Below are positions 1-9,392 of a DNA stretch of 64,000 nt, piece by piece (within the stretch, counting starts at the first letter, position 1; the number at the start of each line of letters is the position of its first letter). The notes below the pieces were generated by a model. It was not told where the DNA came from. It saw only the letters and a program-made list of their open reading frames with translations, and made no database searches. A program made the translations under genes and the position numbers. Source of the stretch: Dickeya aquatica (GTDB taxonomy: Bacteria; Pseudomonadota; Gammaproteobacteria; Enterobacterales; Enterobacteriaceae); the NCBI RefSeq assembly GCF_900095885.1, contig NZ_LT615367.1, positions 3,534,001 through 3,598,000 of the forward strand, in the 5' to 3' direction.

Positions 1-835
1 CAAAGCGACGCGCCAGCACTTCTCGCTGCTTGGCGTTTAACTCAAACAGCCATTTCACGATATTCTGCTTCATATCGTTATTCTGCGTGGTGTCTTCCGG
101 GCCGTTATCCTTCTCATCGGCCAGAATATCCAGCAATGCCTTTTCTGAATCGCCCCCCAGCGGTGTATCCACCGAGGTGATGCGCTCATTAAGACGCAGC
201 ATACGGTTCACATCATCAACCGGCCTATCCAGCTTTTCAGCAATCTCTTCCGCGCTCGGCTCGTGGTCAAGCTTGTGTGACAACTCACGGGCGGTACGCA
301 GATAGACATTCAGCTCTTTAACAATATGGATAGGCAAACGGATGGTGCGGGTTTGATTCATGATGGCCCGTTCAATGGTCTGACGGATCCACCAGGTGGC
401 GTAAGTTGAGAAACGGAACCCACGTTCAGGATCAAATTTCTCAACAGCACGGATCAGACCGAGATTGCCTTCTTCAATCAAGTCCAGCAAAGCTAGACCG
501 CGATTGTTATAGCGGCGGGCAATTTTGACCACCAGCCGCAGGTTACTCTCGATCATGCGGCGACGAGAGGAAACATCGCCGCGCAGTGCCCGACGGGCGA
601 AATAAACTTCTTCTTCAGCAGTCAGCAGAGGCGAATAACCGATTTCTCCCAGATAGAGCTGAGTGGCATCCAGCACACGCTGGGCAGATCCTTGTGATAG
701 CAACTCGTCATCAAGCGAGTCGCTGTCGGTGGTTTCTTCCTCTGCCAGCGCTTTGTCGTCAAAAACCTCGACTCCATTCTCATCGAATTCAGCATCTTCA
801 TGTAACTCGTTAACTTTCAGCGTATTTTGGCTCAT
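1..835 (-). CDS. rpoS: RNA polymerase sigma factor RpoS (3' end outside window)
   Basis: This is the stationary-phase and general-stress sigma factor, which directs RNA polymerase to stress promoters. The frame opens at an ATG at 835 with the N-terminus [19 protein letters not shown] and stays open to base 1, giving about 278 codons of a family length near 330, so the C-terminal region 4 is cut off by the window edge. Regions 1 and 2 are present, including the conserved core of region 2 that binds core polymerase and the -10 element. A TAGGAG ribosome-binding site precedes the start. In enterobacteria the main rpoS promoter lies inside the upstream gene nlpD, and that gene is in place here. 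Confidence 0.96.
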   Translation of the reverse strand, partial: MSQNTLKVNELHEDAEFDENGVEVFDDKALAEEETTDSDSLDDELLSQGSAQRVLDATQLYLGEIGYSPLLTAEEEVYFARRALRGDVSSRRRMIESNLRLVVKIARRYNNRGLALLDLIEEGNLGLIRAVEKFDPERGFRFSTYATWWIRQTIERAIMNQTRTIRLPIHIVKELNVYLRTARELSHKLDHEPSAEEIAEKLDRPVDDVNRMLRLNERITSVDTPLGGDSEKALLDILADEKDNGPEDTTQNNDMKQNIVKWLFELNAKQREVLARRF

Positions 836-888
836 AAGCGGCTCCTACCCGTGATCCCTTGGCAGAATACCGAAATACCCTGCCGGAT

Positions 889-2142
889 TTATCGCTGCGG
901 AAGAAAACGCAGCGGGTTTACGGATTTCCCCTTGTAACGAATTTCAAAATGCAAGCGTACTGAACTGGTTCCGGTGCTACCCATGGTAGCAATTTGTTGA
1001 CCCGCCTTTACCTCTTGTTGTTCCCGGACCAGCATGGTTTCGTTATGGGCATAGGCGCTCAGGTAATCATCATTATGCTTGATGATAATCAGATTCCCGT
1101 AACCGCGTAACGCGTTACCCGCATAGACTACGCGCCCTGAGGCAGTAGCAATAACGGATTGCCCACGTGAGCCGGCGATTATCAATCCCTTTATTTCCCC
1201 CTCTGAGGCTGAGAAACTATCTATGACTTTCCCGTCTGTAGGCCAACGCCAACCGGCAATTGCCGTGTTCGTCTGCGTCGGTTCGGTAGCAGGCGCTGTA
1301 GTCGCCGCACCTGCCGCAGGCAGCATTTTGCCGCCCGAATTCTGTTTACCCGAACCCTCAGAATACGCATTAGTTGGTTGAGAATCAACCTGCGCCGTTT
1401 GCATTTGTGTTGAACCCGCCACCGCGGCTGTCGCCGCGTTGGCAGGCAACATGTGACCAGAACCCGAAGATGTATTACCCGACAACATACGCCCATTTCC
1501 AGACGCTTTTGCCGCATTTTCCGGCAACATATGCCCCGATGAAGCACTGTTATCTACTGGCGAAGGCGTAATAACCGGCGTTGACGGTGTGATGACAGGA
1601 GCCGGAGACGCCGACGCCGACGCCACCGCCATACCTTGTGTCATCCCATTGCCATTGGTATTCATGTTATTGCCAATGGCCAGTGTCTGCCCGACATTCA
1701 GGCTATACGGCTCGGCAATATTGTTGCGCTGGGCCAGCTCACGGTAATCATTACCCGAGATCCAGGCGATATAGAACAATGTGTCACCGCGCTTCACGGT
1801 ATAACTATTACCGGTATAGCTCCCTTTGGGAATGCTGTTATAGCTGCGGTTATAGACTATTTTGCCTTCATGACTGGCTATCGAGGCATCTGTCGAGGAC
1901 GGGCTTGCTACCGTGGAGGGCATCGGTAACGCCGCACTACGGCTGGCCCCACTGCCCATGTTGCTGGCACTGGAAATACGTGGTGGTGGTGAGTAGGTAC
2001 CGGTATTCGCAGTGCGGCTGGCACTGCCATTATCACCGATATTGCTGATCGGGGCATTGTTATCATTTGCACAACCGGCCAGACTTAAGGTCACAACCGA
2101 ACACACTGCTATCTGACGCCAGTTCACGATTTGGCTTCCCAT
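889..2142 (-). CDS. nlpD: Murein hydrolase activator lipoprotein NlpD
   Basis: NlpD is an outer-membrane lipoprotein that activates the amidase AmiC at the division septum. The N-terminus has a signal peptide with lipobox LAGC (Cys24). A LysM peptidoglycan-binding domain follows ([17 protein letters not shown], about residues 113-155), then a long low-complexity Ser/Ala/Thr/Asn-rich linker with repeats around [11 protein letters not shown] and GRMLSGN, and a C-terminal M23/LytM domain (about 295-417) of the degenerate, non-catalytic type. A GGGGGAG ribosome-binding site precedes the ATG. At 417 residues it is longer than E. coli NlpD, the extra length lying in the linker. The gene is expected to carry the rpoS promoter. 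Confidence 0.95.
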   Translation of the reverse strand: MGSQIVNWRQIAVCSVVTLSLAGCANDNNAPISNIGDNGSASRTANTGTYSPPPRISSASNMGSGASRSAALPMPSTVASPSSTDASIASHEGKIVYNRSYNSIPKGSYTGNSYTVKRGDTLFYIAWISGNDYRELAQRNNIAEPYSLNVGQTLAIGNNMNTNGNGMTQGMAVASASASPAPVITPSTPVITPSPVDNSASSGHMLPENAAKASGNGRMLSGNTSSGSGHMLPANAATAAVAGSTQMQTAQVDSQPTNAYSEGSGKQNSGGKMLPAAGAATTAPATEPTQTNTAIAGWRWPTDGKVIDSFSASEGEIKGLIIAGSRGQSVIATASGRVVYAGNALRGYGNLIIIKHNDDYLSAYAHNETMLVREQQEVKAGQQIATMGSTGTSSVRLHFEIRYKGKSVNPLRFLPQR

Positions 2143-2443
2143 GCGCCAAACTCCCCCTATAACCTAAAATGACGAAAAACTATCCGGCCCCGAGCCCGCA
2201 TGAAAAAACACATTCACCACAGGCAACGATGCGAAACGAGGAAATAAAATGGCTATTTATTTGTCTTTAGCGATATTTATCCATCAGCGATGGCTGACAG
2301 CGCTTCGCAAATACGTATACGACACGGATAACGACGGATACAGCCTATCAATATCAATCCGTTACCACCATAAGACAGTTGTATTGAAATTTTAAAGGCA
2401 GACGTTTACCGATAAATCTGAATAAACCGGCGACGAGACGGTA
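2143..2443. other. nlpD-pcm intergenic region with a possible 48-codon ORF
   Basis: About 300 bp separate pcm from nlpD; the AT-rich sequence probably holds an nlpD promoter, but I cannot place one with confidence. The plus strand contains a small frame at 2249-2395 (ATG to TAA, 48 residues, beginning MAIYLSLAIFIHQRW) with a GAGG ribosome-binding site seven bases upstream. It runs opposite to its neighbours and I recognise no homologue, so it is noted here rather than called as a gene. Confidence 0.4.
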
Positions 2444-3070
2444 TCAGGCCAATTCACCTTTGACCAGCGGAACGAATCGAACCGTTTCCACCGTCTGAAT
2501 GACAAATTCACCATGACGACGCAACACCAGTTGCAAGAGCTGCTGCTGTTCTCCCACAGGCAGCACCATGATGCCGCCTTCATCAAGCTGCGCTATCAGT
2601 GCAGGTGGAATTTCCGGTGGCGCGGCTGTCACGATAATCGCATCAAACGGCCCTTTCGAGGCCCATCCTTGCCAGCCATCACCATGACGGGTGGAAACGT
2701 TGTGCAGATCCAGCTGTTTGAGACGACGCTTCGCCTGCCACTGTAACCCTTTAATACGCTCGACCGAAAAAACATGTTGAACCAGATGCGCCAGAATAGC
2801 CGTCTGGTAACCAGACCCAGTGCCAATCTCAAGCACCCGCGATTGCGGCGTTAAACGCAACAGCTCAGTCATCCTGGCAACGGTATAGGGCTGAGAGATG
2901 GTCTGGCTGGAGCCTATCGGTAACGCCACATTATCATAAGCTTTATGCTCAAACGCCTCGTCAACAAAACGCTCACGGGGAACAGCAGCCATCGCCTGTA
3001 ACAGGCGTTCATCCTGAATGCCCAATTGGCGAAGCAATACCAACAATGTCTGCACACGTTTGTTCACCAT
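2444..3070 (-). CDS. pcm: Protein-L-isoaspartate O-methyltransferase
   Basis: Pcm repairs damaged proteins by methylating L-isoaspartyl residues with S-adenosylmethionine. The protein has the family motif [18 protein letters not shown], the [12 protein letters not shown] active-site loop and the SAM-binding motif [16 protein letters not shown] place the start at ATG 3070 ([10 protein letters not shown]), giving 208 residues, the normal family length; an in-frame GTG at 3106 would add 12 residues that actually belong to the overlapping relic of surE. The start codon overlaps the stop codon of that relic (ATGGTGA), the arrangement expected when an intact surE precedes pcm. Confidence 0.96.
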   Translation of the reverse strand: MVNKRVQTLLVLLRQLGIQDERLLQAMAAVPRERFVDEAFEHKAYDNVALPIGSSQTISQPYTVARMTELLRLTPQSRVLEIGTGSGYQTAILAHLVQHVFSVERIKGLQWQAKRRLKQLDLHNVSTRHGDGWQGWASKGPFDAIIVTAAPPEIPPALIAQLDEGGIMVLPVGEQQQLLQLVLRRHGEFVIQTVETVRFVPLVKGELA

Positions 3071-3111
3071 TGCCTGCCAACCCCGGCCTTCGTCAACCCC
3101 ATCCACTCGCT
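3064..3111 (-). pseudogene. surE: Probable 3' relic of surE (last 15 codons)
   Basis: In enterobacteria surE (nucleotidase, about 250 codons) lies between truD and pcm. Here only 145 bp separate truD from pcm. A frame ending at TGA 3064-3066, overlapping the pcm start, reads [15 protein letters not shown], which resembles the SurE C-terminus as I recall it from E. coli (SDWLNSVGVGTQW). Upstream the frame gives no SurE-like sequence. I infer an internal deletion that removed nearly all of surE and left its 3' end. The short length limits confidence. Confidence 0.6.
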
Positions 3112-3156
3112 CCGCTCTCTAAGAATAAAGAAAACGCCGTTAACATACCCTTCCTG

Positions 3157-3181
3157 GGGCATACAGTCGCCTGGTATGCCC
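3157..3181. repeat. 8-bp inverted repeat at the surE deletion scar
   Basis: GGGCATAC (3157-3164) and GTATGCCC (3174-3181) form a perfect 8-bp stem around a 9-nt loop. The hairpin lies between the truD stop and the surE relic. It has no adjacent T-run, so it is not a standard terminator. It may mark the deletion junction or be a short repetitive element. Confidence 0.5.
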
Positions 3182-3215
3182 GCATTGCAGAGGTTTATCT
3201 CCCCTGCCAGCCCCT

Positions 3216-4274
3216 TCACTCTGCCACCATTGCCTCAACATCCGGCTCTTGGGCGATGAGTAATTCCCGCACCACGCTGGTGGCAAAACACCCGGAGGGC
3301 AACCAGAAATGCAGCTCAAGCGTGGCATCATCCTGCCATACACTGCGAATATCACGCGGATAAAGCATCATGGCGCGGCGTGCGCTCTCCACGCGTTCAC
3401 GGGCTAACAGTGATAACAACAGCGCCTGATCGTCCAGACAGTGCTGCTCAAATGCCAGCGCATCAGCCTGTGTGCCGGATTCATTCTGACCAGGCAAGGG
3501 GGCGGTGATCAGCAGTTCACCCGCACTGACTCGCCGCTGTAACTCGGGTAACTCTTCCTCGTTGGCAACAAACCAGCTCCCCCGCCCTGCCAGTTGCAAC
3601 GCATCACCGATTAATACCTGAGTCGAGCCATAGTTTTCAAGACGTGTACTGGTAATGCGATTAAACAATTCACTGCGCACCGCAGATAAATAAAAACTGC
3701 GTTTACTGCGCTCTTTCACGCGAATTTCGTTATTGGCCCAGCGTCTGGCCTGTTCGAGATTGTTGCCAGCTCGCCCAAAACGCTGGCTGCCAAAGTAATT
3801 GGGAACGCCGCCGTTGGCTATCTGTTCCAGACGAGCCGAGACTTCTGCCCGGTCACTGATATCGCGTAACACCAGCCGGAATGCATTGCCACGCAGCGCA
3901 CCAATCCGCACTTTACGGCGATGGCGCTGGGCCTCAAGAATGTCACATCCCTCCAGCGCAAACGCTGACCATTCCGGGTCTGTTTTACCCGGCAAATGCA
4001 GGCAAAACCACTGCTCGGTAACAGCATGGCGGTCTTTCAGTCCGGCATAGCTGACGGAACGCGCCGCAATACCCGCGAACTTTGCCAGCGCCTCGGCGAC
4101 AAACAGCGTATTACAGCCGCGCTTACGCAGCCTGACAAGCACATGTTCACCCTCACCATCTGGCGTAAAACCCAGGTCTTCAATAACCGTAAAATCATCG
4201 TCCGAGGCGCGCAACACGCCAGTTGCCTGCGGTTTACCGTATAACCACAACAGCGAATCAGTCGTCATCACCAT
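3216..4274 (-). CDS. truD: tRNA pseudouridine(13) synthase TruD
   Basis: TruD makes pseudouridine at position 13 of tRNA-Glu. The sequence shows the TruD motifs [10 protein letters not shown] near the N-terminus, [15 protein letters not shown] with the catalytic Asp (about residue 82), [12 protein letters not shown] (about 160) and a C-terminal [10 protein letters not shown]. The length of 352 residues is normal. The frame starts at ATG 4274, overlapping the ispF stop; a second ATG two codons later (4268) lies in a TGATG overlap and is equally plausible. Translational coupling to ispF is therefore likely. Confidence 0.95.
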   Translation of the reverse strand: MVMTTDSLLWLYGKPQATGVLRASDDDFTVIEDLGFTPDGEGEHVLVRLRKRGCNTLFVAEALAKFAGIAARSVSYAGLKDRHAVTEQWFCLHLPGKTDPEWSAFALEGCDILEAQRHRRKVRIGALRGNAFRLVLRDISDRAEVSARLEQIANGGVPNYFGSQRFGRAGNNLEQARRWANNEIRVKERSKRSFYLSAVRSELFNRITSTRLENYGSTQVLIGDALQLAGRGSWFVANEEELPELQRRVSAGELLITAPLPGQNESGTQADALAFEQHCLDDQALLLSLLARERVESARRAMMLYPRDIRSVWQDDATLELHFWLPSGCFATSVVRELLIAQEPDVEAMVAE

Positions 4275-4765
4275 GCCACCACTTCGGTCATCTCGCCTTT
4301 TACCAGCAAGACAACCGCTTCACAGGCAATGCCTTCTCCCCGGCCAGTAAACCCCAGTTGTTCTGTCGTGGTCGCTTTTACATTCACCTCATCCATGTGT
4401 GATAGCAAGTCTTCGGCAATATTGACGCGCATTTGCGGGATATGGGGAGCCATTTTGGGAGCCTGGGCAATGATGGTGACATCCAAATTACCGAGCTGAT
4501 AGCCTTTGGCACTGATGCGTCGCCAGGCTTCGCGCAGTAACTCACGGCTATCAATCCCGCGATATGCCGGGTCGGTATCGGGAAACAATTTACCAATATC
4601 GCCCATTGCAGCCGCGCCCAGCAGGGCATCCGTCACGGCATGCAACACCACGTCACCATCGGAATGAGCCAGCAATCCACGCTCATAAGGAATTCGTACC
4701 CCGCCAATCACCAGCGGGCCTTCTCCGCCAAATTTGTGCACATCAAAACCGTGGCCGATACGCAT
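4268..4765 (-). CDS. ispF: 2-C-methyl-D-erythritol 2,4-cyclodiphosphate synthase
   Basis: IspF cyclises CDP-methylerythritol 2-phosphate in the MEP isoprenoid pathway. The zinc ligands appear in [12 protein letters not shown] (Asp8, His10), and the motif [18 protein letters not shown] contains the third ligand. [17 protein letters not shown] and the C-terminal [16 protein letters not shown] are also typical. At 165 residues it is slightly longer than the usual 157-160 because of the tail GEMTEVVAW. An AGGAGCC ribosome-binding site precedes the ATG. It sits 14 nt after ispD and overlaps truD, so the genes form one operon. Confidence 0.97.
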   Translation of the reverse strand: MRIGHGFDVHKFGGEGPLVIGGVRIPYERGLLAHSDGDVVLHAVTDALLGAAAMGDIGKLFPDTDPAYRGIDSRELLREAWRRISAKGYQLGNLDVTIIAQAPKMAPHIPQMRVNIAEDLLSHMDEVNVKATTTEQLGFTGRGEGIACEAVVLLVKGEMTEVVAW

Positions 4766-4779
4766 TGGTAAGGCTCCTT

Positions 4780-5499
4780 TTATTCTTGTGTTGATGAATG
4801 TTCAGACAGTCGCGTCAGGTAAAATTCGGCCAAAGCCAAATCTTCAGGGCGGGTCACTTTGATGTTATCTGCCCGGCCCGGCACAAGCCGCGGCTGATAG
4901 CCCGCATATTCCAGCGCCGAGGCTTCATCGGTGATGATGGCACCCTCTCTCAGCGCGCGTTCCAGACTCGCACGTAACAGTGATAGCGGAAACAGTTGCG
5001 GTGTTAAGGCATGCCATAGCGCCTCGCGCTCTACCGTGTGGTCAATCCGCCCTTCACGCCCGCGCTTCATGGTGTCACGCACCGGGGTCGCCAGAATGCC
5101 CCCTACGTCACTCTCACCGGTCAGCGCCAGTAAACGAGACAAATCATCCGGGTGCAGACAAGGGCGAGCGGCGTCATGCACCAGCACCCAGCTCTCCTGT
5201 TTGATATGGCGCAACCCGGCCAGCACAGAATCGGCACGTTGTGCGCCGCCAGTCACCACGTCAATGCGCGGATCATTTGCCAAAGGCAGCGTTGAAAAGT
5301 AAGGGTCATCCGCGCTGATGGCGATAACCAGACGCTGAATACGCGGATGGCGCAGCAGCCCGGCAGCGGTATGTTCAAGAATGGTTTTATTACCAATGGA
5401 AAGATACTGCTTAGGGCGGTCGCTCTGCATGCGGCTGCCGCTACCGGCGGCAGGCAAAATAGCGACCACATCACTCAGAGAAGCGTGTTGGATAGACAT
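4780..5499 (-). CDS. ispD: 2-C-methyl-D-erythritol 4-phosphate cytidylyltransferase
   Basis: IspD transfers CMP to methylerythritol 4-phosphate in the MEP pathway. The nucleotide-binding glycine-rich loop [19 protein letters not shown] is near residues 14-33, and the motif [11 protein letters not shown] (about 104-114) is the family signature. Length is 239 residues, as expected. The gene starts 3 nt after the ftsB stop and is followed by ispF, so translation is probably coupled along the ftsB-ispD-ispF-truD operon. Confidence 0.97.
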   Translation of the reverse strand: MSIQHASLSDVVAILPAAGSGSRMQSDRPKQYLSIGNKTILEHTAAGLLRHPRIQRLVIAISADDPYFSTLPLANDPRIDVVTGGAQRADSVLAGLRHIKQESWVLVHDAARPCLHPDDLSRLLALTGESDVGGILATPVRDTMKRGREGRIDHTVEREALWHALTPQLFPLSLLRASLERALREGAIITDEASALEYAGYQPRLVPGRADNIKVTRPEDLALAEFYLTRLSEHSSTQE

Positions 5500-5502
5500 A
5501 AC

Positions 5503-5856
5503 CTAGCGAGACATGGATGAGGTTGATGATAAAGCGGAAGACCCGGATTTGGCCGATGACGGCCCGCCACTGCGGTTCTGTGACTGATCCACCACCAGAC
5601 GATAAAAACTCTCACCGGGTTTGGTCATGCCGAGTTCGTTACGCGCCCGCTCTTCAATGGCTTCCTGACCACCATTAAGATCGTCAATTTCAGCGAACAG
5701 CTGTTCGTTACGGGATTTCAGCTTGACGTTATTGGCCTGTTGCACCGCTACGTCATCCTTCACCCGCACATAATCATGAATACCGTTTTTACCCAGCCAG
5801 AGCGAATATTGCAGCCAACCGAGCAGAATCAACAATAACAGCGAAAGTTTTCCCAT
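5503..5856 (-). CDS. ftsB: Cell division protein FtsB
   Basis: FtsB is a bitopic inner-membrane protein that joins FtsL and FtsQ in the divisome. The N-terminal segment [20 protein letters not shown] is the transmembrane helix, and a periplasmic coiled coil follows (about residues 28-70), then the conserved [14 protein letters not shown]. The protein has 117 residues against about 103 in E. coli; the difference is a Ser/Gly-rich tail from about residue 93 ([20 protein letters not shown]). ftsB leads directly into ispD. Confidence 0.95.
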   Translation of the reverse strand: MGKLSLLLLILLGWLQYSLWLGKNGIHDYVRVKDDVAVQQANNVKLKSRNEQLFAEIDDLNGGQEAIEERARNELGMTKPGESFYRLVVDQSQNRSGGPSSAKSGSSALSSTSSMSR

Positions 5857-6026
5857 CCAGCCCCCTGAAAAGCCGCCTAATCATCCCATAACTTTTGTCA
5901 GGACTCCACCTTCGCCAGCGGCCTGTGTTCATGCTGATGAAAAACAGTACGCCTGCGGCAGGGCCGATCTCTTCACCGCACAACGAGAATTCACGCAACA
6001 GCGCAACAGGCGGGCACCTCTGCGCC

Positions 6027-6368
6027 TTACCAACCACGAATCAGCAAGAACACCAGCCAGAACACGCCGGGGATAGTGATAGCGCAACACAGCATCATCA
6101 AGGCGATGTTGTGCTGGCAGAAAACGCGAAATAGCATGCCGATTAACACCGATAGCGGCATCAGCGCTAAAAAGAAGGGCCAGGTGTATAACATCAGCAA
6201 CAGCGTGGAATTGAAGCCAAAAAAGGTGAATGGCAGGGAAAAAGCCAGCCAGTAACAGCAAAAACCAACCAGCGCCCCACTCAGTGCCCCTGATGACGAG
6301 GAGGCAGGTTCCTCGTCATCAGAACATGATGATTCACTGTCAGGCAAGGACGTCGCACGTTGCATCAT
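6027..6368 (-). CDS. ygbE: YgbE-like inner membrane protein (DUF3561 type)
   Basis: This is a small protein of unknown function. The first 25 residues are acidic and Ser-rich (SESSCSDDEEPASSSS), followed by three or four hydrophobic helices (LVGFCCYWLAFSLPFTFFGF, LLLMLYTWPFFLALMPLSVLIG, LMMLCCAITIPGVFWLVFLL). The position between cysC and ftsB is the same as ygbE in E. coli, and the topology agrees. The start may be either of the two consecutive ATGs at 6368 and 6365. Confidence 0.8.
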   Translation of the reverse strand: MMQRATSLPDSESSCSDDEEPASSSSGALSGALVGFCCYWLAFSLPFTFFGFNSTLLLMLYTWPFFLALMPLSVLIGMLFRVFCQHNIALMMLCCAITIPGVFWLVFLLIRGW

Positions 6369-6407
6369 GGTTCCTGCTTTACCCCATTATCAGGGACGGG
6401 CTAAGGG

Positions 6408-8462
6408 TTAGATGATAGCGCGACCATGCAGCATATCTAATAATTCAGTGACTAAATTTGTTACCAATTGTTGGCCATCAAGGTGCAGTTCCGGCTGTTC
6501 CGGCACCTCATAAACCGCATCAATACCGGTGAAGTTCGGCAGTTGTCCTGCACGCGCTTTTTTATACAGCCCTTTCGGGTCGCGCGCTTCACACGTCGCC
6601 AGAGGCGTATCGACAAACACCTCGATAAATTGCCCATTATCAAGACGCTCGCGCACCATTTGACGCTCGGCCCGGTGAGGAGAAATAAAAGCCGTTAATA
6701 CCACCAGCCCGGCATCTACCATCAGACGGGCCACTTCACCTACCCGCCGAATGTTCTCACGCCGGTCGTCATCGCTAAACCCAAGGTCACGGCACAGGCC
6801 GTGACGGACGTTATCCCCATCGAGCAGGTAGGTACTGATACCACGCGCAGCCAGGGCCTGCTCCAGCGCGCCAGCAAGCGTTGACTTGCCGGAGCCGGAC
6901 AGACCGGTAAACCAGATAACTGCGCCGCGATGCCCATGCTGGCGCTCGCGATCGTCACGCGTGATGGCGTGGTCGTGCCATACCACATTCTCATCCGCAG
7001 GCGCGGTTACGTGAGCCTGATGCACTGTCACCTTATTTCCCCCCAGTAAATCTCGCGCACCCCAGTGCGGAAAGTGGCGGCGAATCAAGGCATTCAATTC
7101 CAGCTCAAACGCGCTGTAGGATGCGGCATGTTGTGCGTCAGACAAACCGAGCGTCTCTTTTACCAATCCGGCTCCCACCGTCACGTTACTCAGGCGATCG
7201 ATGAAAATCATGCCACCGGTGACATGATTGTGTGCGTAGGCCTCCAGCACCAGCGGCTCATCAAATGTCAGTTCCACCAGGCCAATGCCATTGAGCGGCA
7301 AGCTCTGCGCCTCATGGTGCGCCAGCGTGTTGACATCCACCTGATAGTGGATGCGCTCTATACGGGCACGGGTTTTCTTGCCCGCCACCTTGATGTCGTA
7401 GCTCTGCCCGGCCAGCAAAGGCTGCTCTGCCATCCAGACCACATCCACCTTCGCGCTGCGCACCGCCGTCAGGGTTTCATCACCATCCACCAGCAAGTCG
7501 CCCCGGCTGATATCAATTTCACTTGATAGCACCAGCGTGACTGCTTCGCCTGCCTGCGCCTGCGTCAAATCGCCATCAAAGGTGACTATGCGACTTACGC
7601 TTGAGGTGACACCAGAAGGTAACACTTTCACCCGCTGGCCAACCTGCACCACACCGGATGCCAGCGTGCCTGCATAGCCGCGAAAATCAAGATTCGGGCG
7701 GTTGACGTACTGCACCGGGAAACGCATCGGTTGCCTGAGGTTATGGGAGGCCACATTCACGCTCTCAAGCACCGCCAGAAGCGAAGGCCCCTGATACCAG
7801 GGCATATTGCCACCAGCAGCCACGACGTTATCGCCATCAAGTGCAGAGATAGGTACAAAAGTAATATTGAGATCCGCCGGTAACTGGCGGGCAAAATCCA
7901 GGTAATCCTGCTTAAACTGCTCGAATACCGACTGCTTGTACTCCACCAAGTCCATTTTATTCACCGCCACGACCAGATGGCGAATGCCAAGCAGCGTCGT
8001 AATAAAACTGTGACGGCGGGTCTGGTCAAGCACGCCTTTACGCGCATCGATCAACAAAATAGCCAGTTCGCAGGTCGATGCGCCGGTGGCCATGTTGCGG
8101 GTGTACTGCTCATGCCCCGGCGTATCAGCAATAATAAACTTGCGCTTTTCGGTAGAAAAATAGCGGTAGGCCACATCAATGGTGATGCCTTGCTCACGTT
8201 CAGCCTGCAAGCCATCGACCAGCAACGCCAAATCCAGTTTCTCACCCTGAGTGCCAAGACGTTTACTGTCATTGTGCAGTGTTGAGAGCTGATCTTCGTA
8301 AATCTGGCGGGTATCGTGCAGCAAGCGGCCAATCAGAGTGCTTTTCCCGTCGTCAACGCTGCCGCAGGTGAGAAAACGCAGCAGGCTTTTATCCTGCTGT
8401 GCATGGAGATACGCTTCAACCCCGCCCTGATCGGCAATCTGTTTTGCAATGCTATGATTCAT
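6408..8462 (-). CDS. cysN-cysC: Fused sulfate adenylyltransferase subunit CysN / APS kinase CysC
   Basis: CysN is the GTPase subunit of ATP sulfurylase and CysC phosphorylates APS to PAPS. Residues 1-475 are CysN, with GTPase motifs [16 protein letters not shown] and NKMD. Residues from about 478 are CysC, with P-loop GLSGSGKST (520-528) and [16 protein letters not shown]. Enterobacteria normally encode two proteins. Here the frame crosses the junction at a G6 run (plus strand C6 at 7039-7044). One extra G would end CysN as LLGGK with TAA, the form expected from E. coli (LLGDK). CysC could then start at the GTG at 7031-7029, for which the G-rich run would serve as ribosome-binding site. The fusion may be real, an indel error, or a slippage site. 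cysD lies upstream with an 11-nt gap. Confidence 0.85.
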   Translation of the reverse strand: MNHSIAKQIADQGGVEAYLHAQQDKSLLRFLTCGSVDDGKSTLIGRLLHDTRQIYEDQLSTLHNDSKRLGTQGEKLDLALLVDGLQAEREQGITIDVAYRYFSTEKRKFIIADTPGHEQYTRNMATGASTCELAILLIDARKGVLDQTRRHSFITTLLGIRHLVVAVNKMDLVEYKQSVFEQFKQDYLDFARQLPADLNITFVPISALDGDNVVAAGGNMPWYQGPSLLAVLESVNVASHNLRQPMRFPVQYVNRPNLDFRGYAGTLASGVVQVGQRVKVLPSGVTSSVSRIVTFDGDLTQAQAGEAVTLVLSSEIDISRGDLLVDGDETLTAVRSAKVDVVWMAEQPLLAGQSYDIKVAGKKTRARIERIHYQVDVNTLAHHEAQSLPLNGIGLVELTFDEPLVLEAYAHNHVTGGMIFIDRLSNVTVGAGLVKETLGLSDAQHAASYSAFELELNALIRRHFPHWGARDLLGGNKVTVHQAHVTAPADENVVWHDHAITRDDRERQHGHRGAVIWFTGLSGSGKSTLAGALEQALAARGISTYLLDGDNVRHGLCRDLGFSDDDRRENIRRVGEVARLMVDAGLVVLTAFISPHRAERQMVRERLDNGQFIEVFVDTPLATCEARDPKGLYKKARAGQLPNFTGIDAVYEVPEQPELHLDGQQLVTNLVTELLDMLHGRAII

Positions 8463-8473
8463 TTGACGATTCC

Positions 8474-9382
8474 TCAGAAATACCCTTGACGCTTTTTCAG
8501 CTCCATGGAGCCGGCCTGATCGCGGTCAATCACCCGTCCCTGACGCTCGCTGGTTGTCGAAACCAACATCTCTTCGATGATTTCTGGCAAGGTCCTGGCC
8601 TGAGACTCGACCGCACCGGTCAGCGGCCAGCAGCCAAGGGTACGAAAACGCACCATCCGCTGGGTGATAACTTCGCCGGGCTGCAAATCAATACGATCGT
8701 CATCCACCATCAGCAGCATGCCATCACGCTCTAACACCGGACGTTCAGCCGCCAGATAGAGCGGCACGATATCGATATTTTCCAGATAGATGTATTGCCA
8801 GATATCCAGCTCAGTCCAGTTAGAGAGCGGGAACACGCGGATACTTTCGCCTTTGTTAATCTGGCCGTTGTAGTTATTCCACAATTCAGGACGCTGATTT
8901 TTCGGGTCCCAGCGATGGGCGCGATCCCGAAACGAGTAGATACGCTCTTTCGCACGCGATTTTTCTTCATCACGACGCGCGCCACCAAACGCAGCATCAA
9001 AACCGTATTTATCCAGCGCTTGCTTGAGCCCTTCGGTTTTCATGATGTCAGTATGCTTGGCGCTGCCATGCACGAAGGGGTTAATGCCCATCGCCACGCC
9101 TTCCGGGTTGCGGTGCACCAGCAGTTCACAACCGTAAGCCTGAGCCGTGTGGTCACGAAATTCGTACATTTCACGGAATTTCCAGCCGGTATCCACATGC
9201 AATAACGGAAACGGCAGCGTGCCGGGAAAGAACGCTTTACGAGCCAAATGCAGCATCACCGAAGAGTCTTTACCAATCGAGTACAGCATCACCGGGTTGC
9301 CAAATTCAGCTGCCACCTCACGAATGATATGAATACTTTCCGCTTCAAGCTGTTTTAAATGCGTGAGTCTTTTCTCGTCCAT
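8474..9382 (-). CDS. cysD: Sulfate adenylyltransferase subunit CysD
   Basis: CysD is the catalytic subunit that forms adenosine 5'-phosphosulfate from ATP and sulfate, working with the GTPase CysN. The PP-loop ATP-binding motif is [13 protein letters not shown] (about residues 33-45), and the family signature [20 protein letters not shown] is at about 129-148. The length of 302 residues equals the E. coli protein. It lies 10 nt downstream of cysG and 11 nt upstream of cysN, indicating a cysG-cysD-cysN/C operon. Confidence 0.98.
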   Translation of the reverse strand: MDEKRLTHLKQLEAESIHIIREVAAEFGNPVMLYSIGKDSSVMLHLARKAFFPGTLPFPLLHVDTGWKFREMYEFRDHTAQAYGCELLVHRNPEGVAMGINPFVHGSAKHTDIMKTEGLKQALDKYGFDAAFGGARRDEEKSRAKERIYSFRDRAHRWDPKNQRPELWNNYNGQINKGESIRVFPLSNWTELDIWQYIYLENIDIVPLYLAAERPVLERDGMLLMVDDDRIDLQPGEVITQRMVRFRTLGCWPLTGAVESQARTLPEIIEEMLVSTTSERQGRVIDRDQAGSMELKKRQGYF

Positions 9383-9392
9383 ACCTTTAACC

